From Chlorokybus atmophyticus (lineage: Eukaryota > Streptophyta > Chlorokybophyceae > Chlorokybales > Chlorokybaceae): 64,000 nucleotides of DNA. This document shows positions 56,916 through 64,000 of this stretch, piece after piece (the stretch's first letter is position 1; each line of letters starts with the position of its first letter). Under the pieces are notes generated by a model. That model ran no database searches. It had not been told where the DNA came from and worked only from the letters and a program-made list of their open reading frames with translations. The stretch lies in contig RHPI01003369.1 in the NCBI GenBank assembly GCA_009103225.1, forward strand, positions 1,416,395-1,480,394, in the 5' to 3' direction. Position numbers and translations under genes: made by a program.

Positions 56916-57690
56916 ATGGCTGATATGGATAGGATCCACTTCGAGTCCTTTAATTTGCAACTATGCTTTATGGTCGGTACAGACGAAATTGATGCTGATC
57001 CACAAATAGCTCTGGAGTTTTGTGGACCCCGTCTCCTCCACATTATTATGGCCAAGCTTAGGTTACACTAGTACATAGACAGAGAACTCATAATCAGCTT
57101 TTGCGCTAATAGGCTTGCACGTAAAAGACTTCCATCTCCCCTCAATGGCGGATTGCAAGACTGGACGCGAGGCGTAGGAGGTGTTCGACACCCTCCTAAA
57201 GGCAAAAAACACCTCGCGCAATTTGTAGTTGAGACGCAAGCTGACACTCCTGAAGATAAAGCACAAGGAGCCAGTCCAAAAGTACAACTCGCGTGCAAGG
57301 GAGCTTTGACAAGACCTTGCGGCAGTGGGCCACAGTGTGAAGGAAGAGGAGGTAATGTGGGAAATTGTAGCTGGCTTAGGAAAGAGCTTTGCTATGCTCA
57401 TAAATGTTGTGTCGAAGTCCTTCAATGTGGTGTTGAAGTACCTAAGTTGCTTGCTGCGGAAGGCAACATGGGTGTTAAGGACATAAAGAATGGTGGAAAA
57501 CGTATCACATTTGCTGCCTCCTCTCTTTAATACACGCGAAGCAGAAGCAAAGCAGGTGGTAGGAAGCCATCAGGTGACGAAGAGTGTCACAACGGCTATG
57601 TGAAGGGCCGTTGCATTCGCGAGTGCCATAAGAGGATCCATGATGAGGCAACCAAGGAAGAGCACGCCACAATGCCGATTGCATTTTGAT
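56916..57690 (+). pseudogene. gag: Copia-type gag (copy E), degraded
   Basis: Start MADMDRIHFESFNL is recognisable, followed by frameshifted blocks homologous to copy A gag, including a cysteine-containing remnant of the zinc knuckle near 57590 and the terminal IHDEATKEEHAT-like segment. Several stops and indels. Confidence 0.8.
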
Positions 57691-58315
57691 ATTCGTGCGA
57701 CCTCAAGAAGTTGCAGTGGATGGTGTTTGCCCGTCCTCTCCCATTGCAACGGCGCGTACAAGACATGCATAGACGTAGGTCGCAAACACAAAGGTCTGAA
57801 TGACTTATCGCGTAGCGTATAGTAGTTGCTGGTGTTGAGCTGCATGCTGTAGAGTTTGCATTGTCGTGAAGTTGCTTCAAAAAAGCACAATGATGTGCAA
57901 TACTGACTGGATCACTGTATGAGATAGGCATGCAAGGACTGAGTTGTATTGCTAGCTAACAAACAAAGGGAGGGGTGCAATGGTAGAAGGTTCTAATTAA
58001 CCCTTGCACGGCCTACACTCTGGTACAGCATTGCTAAGGTAGAGAACTTGGTGTAGTGTATAGCATAGTTTAAACTATCTCAGCAAGGTCAGGCGTGGTG
58101 AAACCTGATGCGTCAACTATGAGGAGGAAACCACGAAGTATTGAAACCTTGTAGCTCTGCTGGCAGTATGAGGAGAATGATGGTATCAAAGAGTCAAGTA
58201 TTTAATCTGGGGAGTGGCAGTGATACATTCGCGGGAGTGTCGAATGGAGTGAGTTAATGTGGGTAAGCTTGCACAAAGAATTTAAAAATAAAGGTCAAGC
58301 TGCTCGCTTTGGGAA

Positions 58316-58701
58316 TGTTAAGCTTTAAAGGTCGTTGAAGGTACATGTTTAGGCGGCGCCTACACGTAGTTGGTGCAATTAACTTAACTTCAATAGTTAC
58401 GGGAGTTACGAGAGTTATATAGGATTAATGGCAGTTGTGGTGAATCGCCAATATGGTTAACCATGGTCATTTTTGACTGCAATTGTTGACTTTTATCGTT
58501 GACTAGAGTTGACTTTGATTGGAGTAAATTAAAGTTGTCTAGTGCTTAGTAGCATAATATATAAGACATTGTATATTGCTTGATATAGTGGGTCGCACAT
58601 TATCTCTGTAGTTGGCGTGCTTGCTGCACTTGTCCTTAGTGTGTGCACACTTGTATGTGAGAGGCGCATACACACACTAGGCGCATCAATGGCTCTCAAC
58701 A
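58316..58701 (+). repeat. Copia copy E, 3' LTR
   Basis: 386 bp, ends CTCTCAACA. The next bases CCTCCCACTACTCAGC belong to another retroelement's terminal sequence in reverse. Confidence 0.85.
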
Positions 58702-58810
58702 CCTCCCACTACTCAGCTTGGCCCTCGCAAACCAGCCTTTAAAAATCGGCGGCGGACGAGGTGGCAGCTCCCGCTTGTAAGCTTTAAGGAGCGAGACATG
58801 AAAAACGGGG

Positions 58811-59720
58811 TTAAACAGGGTTGAACTCCTTTGGCTTCCCAGCAGCTGCCTTGCTTGCCGGCAATGTTGCTACGGGCTTGGAAGAGCTATTCTCCTCTGA
58901 AATCCCAAGCAACTTCAAACCCCGCTGCTGATCAATGTTGAGGTTTTTATGGTAATTTTCTGCCGTCTCAGCCACCTTAAAGACATTCGCAAGCATGTAC
59001 ATGCCGAACTCTTCCTGAATGGTCAAAATCCACCTTTAGCCTCAAGTCCGCCTCTAGTTGTTAAAGGTACACGATTGCTGCGGTCGGATTAGTCATCACC
59101 TTGTAGTCCGTGTCCGTCAAGAGCTTGAGCATGCACGTATACATCATCCTCGCCATCTCCGCAATATTGCGTTTAAAGAAATGCAGCTCACGAACATTGG
59201 CGGTGTTGATTGTGGGTAGACCTACCTCAAGAGCGTCTTGAACTTAGTGACGGGCTGCTCCTTCTTCCACTCCGCTTCAAACGCAGCCGGTACGCCGAGC
59301 CGCAACGCCCTCTTCGTCACCTCCAGCTGCTCCTTGAACTCTTCCCACGTGCCAAGGGCTCCTTGAGGAATAGAGGCAACATCTTCAAGGCTTTGTACTC
59401 GTCCCACCCCGACTTGTCTCAATACTCCCATTTAACCATCTCGAGTGGAAGCGGTCGATGAAGTCCCGTAGATCCGTCGTGCCAGGCCTCCCACTGAACT
59501 TCGGTGTGCTATCTATGGTTGACGCTGAATCAGGCATCACTGCACCGTCCTCCTCGATGTTGGACTCTTTATCACTCGACAACTCCACCTCTTCGGCAAG
59601 GCCCTCCTCCACCGGAATGATCCTTCCTTTTTGCTCCGCTTTTCGTGGGCGGCTTGGGTGGGCACTGCCAGTCCTCTTCAGATCTCGTGGGCATGAACTC
59701 GCCTGCAACTTGCTTCTTCC
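58811..59720 (-). pseudogene. gag: Retrotransposon Gag relic (Ty3/gypsy-like)
   Basis: Minus-strand blocks: an acidic N-terminal part with SASTIDSTPKFSGRPGTTDL and RDFIDRFHSRWLNG (59708-59415), then GTWEEFKEQLEVTKRALRLG (59431-59222), a middle block with ELHFFKRNIAEMARMMYTCM, and a terminal block EEFGMYMLANVFKVAETAEN to PKEFNPV-stop (59026-58811). WEEFKEQL-type motifs and overall layout match Ty3/gypsy Gag. Frameshifts separate the blocks. It is followed, minus sense, by the purine tract and the LTR of copy E, in the opposite orientation to the copia element. Confidence 0.65.
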
Positions 59721-59749
59721 TTAAGCAAACTCAGCTGATGGGTTGGATG

Positions 59750-60527
59750 CAAGTAAAAGTTGCATGTCCCCTTGCCAATAATAGGCAAGATGACCACAAC
59801 TTAACTTGCAATCCGCCGTTCCGTCTTGTAGAGCAATCCAAACTCAATCCTCGCTCAAAATGCATGCTAAGGTAGCCCATACGGTGCGTTAAAGTCGCAA
59901 CAATGACACACACTCTTCATGCACAGCAACGAACACATGCACACACACCATTCATGCAAGCATATGCACAAGCATGCGCTCAGCTAAAAACCTCTTCCCA
60001 AAGGAGTTGTTTGCACTCTAATCTGCCAACTTGCATCCAACCAAACTAGGAAACAAGCTAGCATAGCCTTATATAGCACCATTGAGCTCAAGCCCAACCA
60101 ACTCTCCGACTACCCTAACAGTCCTGATGGCGTTGATAAGTAACGGTAGACGATTGGGAAAGGCTTATCTAAGCTCATCTTCTTCAAGTACACTTTAAGA
60201 CGCTTCTTTTTACGCCAACCCACGGCCTAACCGCCACTCCAACTGTAAGTTATGGCTTCATTAAGTCACAACTACAATACAACTGCGCGGGATACTATAA
60301 TGGCTGATATATGCTGTCAGCTCGATATCGGTATACTGCATGGTATTTAACTATAGACACGCCTCGAACACACCTCCCTCACGTCCATGAGGACCCAGAC
60401 ATCAATTCTTAGCGAAAACCCAACACACAAACCTTGTAATTTGGCTATGAGAGCCAAATCTCAAGGTCCATCCATGCCGCCCGCCCCGAGGGCACCATGC
60501 ACATGACACTACATGCTCGCGCATAAC
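59750..60527. other. No recognised gene
   Basis: Low-information stretch between the gag relic and copia copy F, with short frames only. Confidence 0.5.
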
Positions 60528-60855
60528 AGTAGAAGGGTCTGATCAACCCTTGCACGGCCTACGCTCTGATATAGCATTGCTAAGGTAGAGAACTCAGCGT
60601 TGTTTATAACATGGTTTGCCATCGAGACCTGAGCAAGGGCAGGCGTGGCGTGGTGGAACCTGATGCGACAACTATAAGGAGGAAACAAGGAGTATTGAAA
60701 CCCTGCTGACAGCACGAGGAGAAGGATGGTGTTATGTAGGAAAGCACCAAGTCCGTTGGAGCAACACATTTGTGGGAACGTTGAACGGAGTGAGTTAATG
60801 TGGGTAAGCTTGCAAGAAGAACTTGGAGTTCAAGGTCAAGCTGCCCGCGTGGGAG

Positions 60856-61225
60856 TGTTAAAGGCTATAAGTTGTTAAAGGTACATGTATAGGCGGCGCC
60901 TACATGTAGTTGGTACGATCAGCTTAACCTTAATGGTTATGGGAGTTATAAGAGTTATCGGAGTTACGGCGGTTACGGTCAACCATGGTCAACTTAAGCT
61001 TTGACTACTAATTATGACCAGTAACTTTGACTGTTGACTAGTGTTGACTAGTGTTGACTTTGACTAGTGCTTAATAGCATAGTACATAAGACACTATATA
61101 CTGCTTGATACAGTGGGTCGCACATTGTCTTTGTAGGTGGCGTGCTTGCTGCTTTTCTCCTTAGTGTGTGCACACTTGTATGTGGAAGGCGCATACACAC
61201 ACACTAGGCGCATTACTTCTCAACA
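60856..61225 (+). repeat. Copia copy F shared LTR
   Basis: 370 bp, TG...CA. Contains TTGACTAGTG repeats and ends TTCTCAACA before the primer-binding site. Confidence 0.85.
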
Positions 61226-61342
61226 GGTTACGGGCCCACACTCGCTTGTGTGATTGCTTGTGCTAGTGAGAGAAAGTGCATAAGAGCCTACTAGTAGAGT
61301 GTTTTTGGGGAGAGAGTGAGTTGTACTATTGTGTAGCAAGCA

Positions 61343-62145
61343 ATGGCTGACACATATAGGATCCCCTTCAAGTTCCTTGATCTGCACAACTATGCGTCGT
61401 GGTTGGTGAAGATAAAATTGGTGCTGATTTGCAAGACGCTCTGGAGTTTTGTGAACCCCACCTCCTCCACATTATTACGACCAAGAACGGGTGAAACTAG
61501 CTCCTGGACAGTGCACTCACAATCAGCTCTTGCGCTGATAGGCTTGCACGTCAAACTTCCATCTCCCACTTATTGCGGATTGCAAAACTGGACGTGAGGC
61601 GTGGGAGGTCTTCGACACCTTCTTCAAGGCCAAGCAGCAATGCGCGCAAATTGCAGTTGAGGTGCAAGCACACACTCTTACTGGAGCACAAATAATCAAT
61701 CCTGAAGTATATCTCGCATGCAAGGGAGCTTTGGCAAGACCTTGCGGCAGTGAGCCTCAATGTGAAGGAAGAAAAGGTGATGTGGGCAGTTTAGGCTGGC
61801 TTAGATAAGAGCTTTACTACGCTAGTAAGTGTGTTGAAGTCCTTTGATGCTGCATTGAAGTTTGCGGATGTCGTTCCTAAGTTACTAGCCTTCGAAGCAA
61901 AGGTGGAGGATGTGAACGGGGTTGGAAAGGAAGGTGGTGCAATTGCTTTTGCGGACTCAACCTCTCAGCACATCCGAAGCAAGCACAAGGGAGGCACAGC
62001 ACATCGCAGTAGGGAAAGCCACTATTGCAAGATAAAGGGCCACTTCATATGCAATTGTCAGAAAAAGATGAGGCAACCAAGGAGGAGCACGCCACGATGG
62101 CGATCGCTTTTTAGCATTGGTGAGGACCTCAAGGAGTCGCAGTAG
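61343..62145 (+). pseudogene. gag: Copia-type gag (copy F), frameshifted
   Basis: Starts MADTYRIPFKFLDLHNYASW; the first 84 codons are open, then frames shift. The C-terminal block (61831-62145) contains the zinc knuckle SHYCKIKGHFICNCQ, with the first cysteine position changed, then the terminal KEEHAT-like region in another frame. Clearly homologous to the intact copy A gag. Confidence 0.82.
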
Positions 62146-62598
62146 ATGGTGTTTGTCCGTCCTCTCCCATTGCAAGGGCGCGTAAAAGATATGTGTAGAC
62201 GGAGGTCGCAGAAACAAAGGTTTGTGAGAGTTACTGCTAGCCTATAAGTAGTTGCTGGTTGAGCTGCATGCACTAGAGGTTGCATTGCTGTAGAGTTGCT
62301 TCTGGTAGTATACAAGTGTGCGATTCTGGTTGGAGCACTATACTAGACTGGCATCCAAGGACTGAGTTGTATAGCTAGCTAACAGGAGATGGGAGGGGTG
62401 CTTTCCTGGGTAAAAAGGTATATGAGTTCATGAAGTGCATACATTGCGCGCCCATGAACTCAAGAACTCGTTAATGAGTTATGAGACTCTTGTGCTCCTA
62501 GTGCCTTGGGCACTTGGGGGCACAAGCACTCACCAGTGAGTTGTGAGTCACAAGCTTCTTAGCTAGTCGCTTGAAACCCTAGCGCGGCGGCGCCATCC

Positions 62599-64000
62599 TT
62601 GGCGAGGGTGGCGAGGGTGGTTTGGAGGAAGGATAGGAGGTCGACCTCCATGACCACCACACGGTCAAAAAGTGCCCGTGGCGATGGAGAGGACGTGGAA
62701 ACCACGGCCAAGGCGGCTAGGCTTGACGCCAATAGATTGGCACGGGCTACAAGTCCGCGTCGCCACACCTTGAGTGAGGAGGAGGAGAAGAGCGGCGAGT
62801 GAAAAGAGAAGGGTGCGCCCCCCCCGTGGAGGTGGGAGAAGAGGAGGTGAACAAGGAGGGTGATGGTGACGAGGACGAGGACGAGGATGATGAGGACCCG
62901 CCCGTCGTCACTTACAAGCGTAAAAAGAGGGAGGCAAGCCCGCTCTCCAATGCTTCCACCCCGTCCATGACACCCACGGAGGCAATGGGAGGAGGTGGAG
63001 GAGTTGGAGGCGGAAAACATGCGCCTTAAGCGTGGGAAGGCGCCCGCCATCCCCCATGATGAGCCCGTCGACGAGCCCAACCACCCGCTGCTTGTGAGCA
63101 TCCTTCGCCGCGACAAAGGCGACTCCACTACACCCAATCCTCGTGCGGAGGCATTGGCCATTCGCTTTAGCGATCCCGCGGTCCCTTAAAAGGAGAACAT
63201 CAAAAAGAGGGCTCGGCAACACATTGATGTGGCGGCTTGCATTGCCTCGGCGGCGGCCTCCTTCAACCGGGTGCCCTCTCACCTCGCCGAGGATCCCCAC
63301 TTCGCCAAAGGCCGCAAAGAGAACATGAAAGGTGGGCTTATTCTCTGTTGAGCATGGCCATTTGCACGAGCACACATGTAGGACACGCATGAGGGTGCGG
63401 ACTTTACTCATGCAAACATGCACATGCGTGCATCATCCGCCTTATGAAGGTGCGGGCTTGTCATCTACGTAGAGGCATATATATACATACATTGTTCCGC
63501 ATCCCTCCTCCCCCCGTGTCCGGTAGGAGGGGGAGGGCCCGCACTTAACACCCTTGCATGTCCACCTCTATATTCACATTATGACTATTTATAGCAAGGT
63601 ACAAGGTACCACAGGTTTGCAATTACATTTGCATGTGGAAGATGGTGATGTTAAGCGGGTGCGCCTGGCGTTAAACCCAATGGCTTTAGCCTATGCATAA
63701 ATGCCCGCAACCAGTGTTGCTCACATGTGCTTTGCGCACCAGCATTGGACGAGGTGTGCACGCAGTTCCACCACGTGGAAGTGGCCAACAAGCATACTTG
63801 GAAAGCATATTGGAAAATGGTGGAGGAGCTCACGAGAGACCCTCTAGCTACGGACGATGCAGAGGCAAAGCGCCTTAAGAAGGCAATCAAGGAGGCAGCT
63901 GCGGGGCAGCCCAAGCCCAAGGCGAAGGCGGCCTACACTCCCAACAAGGGGCGGGGCCAGTACCCCCCCCGCTACTCCGGATCTGATGCATCTGGTGCGG
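62599..64000 (+). pseudogene. gag: DIRS-like Gag (copy D), two exons, partial
   Basis: Starts MARVARVVWRKDRRS at 62599. After a stop near 62800 the frame resumes with VNKEGDGDEDEDEDDEDPPV, TYKRKKREASPLSNASTP and a coiled coil ELEAENMRLKRGKAPAIP, then NHPLLVSILRRDKGDSTTPN. FNRVPSHLAEDPHFAKGRKE ends exon 1 at 63331. Exon 2 begins at 63743 with DEVCTQFHHVEVANKHTWKA and reaches AAYTPNKGRGQYPPRYSG at the window edge, where the zinc knuckle is expected. Removing 63332-63742 joins the exons exactly in frame. Small indels break exon 1. Confidence 0.75.
63332..63742 (+). other. Intron-like segment of DIRS-like gag, copy D (411 nt)
   Basis: Starts GTGGGCTTATTC and ends TTTGCGCACCAG; stops in all frames. 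Contains a C-rich tract facing a G-rich tract (63503-63537) that could fold on itself imperfectly. Confidence 0.7.

Larger units (their letters stand above)
56406..58701 (+). mobile_element. Gag-only Ty1/copia retrotransposon, copy E
   Basis: LTRs are 56406-56794 and 58316-58701. The primer-binding site GGTTATGGGCCCA is 56795-56807. A degraded gag follows, then a non-coding tail homologous to copy A. Total 2,296 bp, close to the 2,340 bp of copy A, with no pol. LTRs are clearly diverged from each other and from copy A, so this is an older insertion. No target duplication found; the right flank is the same unidentified retroelement end seen left of copy B. Confidence 0.85.
60528..62412 (+). 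mobile_element. Copia copy F: internal tail, LTR, primer site and gag, in tandem arrangement
   Basis: 60528-60855 is the 3' internal tail of the family, ending in the purine tract GCGTGGGAG. It is followed by an LTR (60856-61225), a primer-binding site (61226-61238, GGTTACGGGCCCA with one change) and a broken gag (61343-62145). A further tail is cut at 62412 by DIRS-like copy D. So a single LTR serves as the 3' LTR of one unit and the 5' LTR of the next, the signature of unequal LTR recombination. Confidence 0.75.
62413..64000 (+). mobile_element. DIRS-like element copy D (runs off the window)
   Basis: 5' terminal region 62413-62598, gag exon 1 to 63331, intron-like segment 63332-63742, gag exon 2 from 63743 to beyond the window edge. 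It sits inside copia copy F and is therefore younger than that copy. The polymerase part would lie beyond the window. Confidence 0.75.

Noticed and set aside
63332-63742. Introner-type mobile intron
   Set aside because: All four copies seen are in the same DIRS-like gag context and none in a host gene, so inheritance with the element is simpler.
62413-64000. Firm DIRS/tyrosine-recombinase assignment
   Set aside because: No tyrosine recombinase is visible; the call rests on RT motif style, so it is worded as DIRS-like only.

Overview
The window is nuclear DNA of a eukaryote of the green lineage, probably a green alga. The first 16.3 kb is gene-bearing, GC-rich and intron-rich. It holds three conserved housekeeping genes: a plant-type alpha/beta-hydrolase lipase (minus strand), the polyadenylation factor CPSF2/CPSF100 (plus) and a neutral ceramidase (minus). 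The lipase resembles the land-plant family closely along its length, which is the main reason for placing the organism in Viridiplantae. The species cannot be named. The lipase and CPSF2 diverge from a shared roughly 1.3 kb spacer, and CPSF2 and ceramidase converge. I could place nearly every intron by reading-frame phase: 7 visible lipase exons, 8 CPSF2 exons and 14 ceramidase exons, with two GC-AG introns in ceramidase.

From about 16.9 kb onward the window is almost entirely mobile DNA. The best-preserved element is a complete 12,223-bp CACTA (CMC/EnSpm) transposon at 16922-29144. It has matching 16-bp terminal inverted repeats, a TAT target duplication, an 11-unit 26-bp subterminal array, a Tnp2-type transposase gene on the minus strand, a BED-finger/coiled-coil accessory gene on the plus strand, and a third unrecognised gene. 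The transposase is interrupted by a 71-bp tandem duplication. From 30.2 to 35.2 kb lies a decayed gene for a large transposon-associated protein (GDQ/GDW, SPNTDV and TGCD motifs, and a C-terminal CXC cysteine cluster).

From 38 kb to the end is a nested retroelement graveyard: a Ty3/gypsy integrase relic, a LINE relic, several copies of a DIRS-like element (zinc-knuckle gag split by a 411-nt intron-like segment, and a YIDD reverse transcriptase), and at least four copies of a short gag-only Ty1/copia family. The copia family has LTRs of about 390 bp and a primer-binding site that matches the anticodon arm of initiator tRNA-Met. One copia LTR is split by a 3,059-bp pogo/Tigger-like transposon with a TA target duplication.

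The regions 1-3.8, 29.2-30.1, 35.2-38.3 and 43.6-45.4 kb have no gene I can recognise, although they contain palindromes, simple repeats and one unassigned ORF. No tRNA, rRNA, CRISPR or prokaryotic signals were seen.
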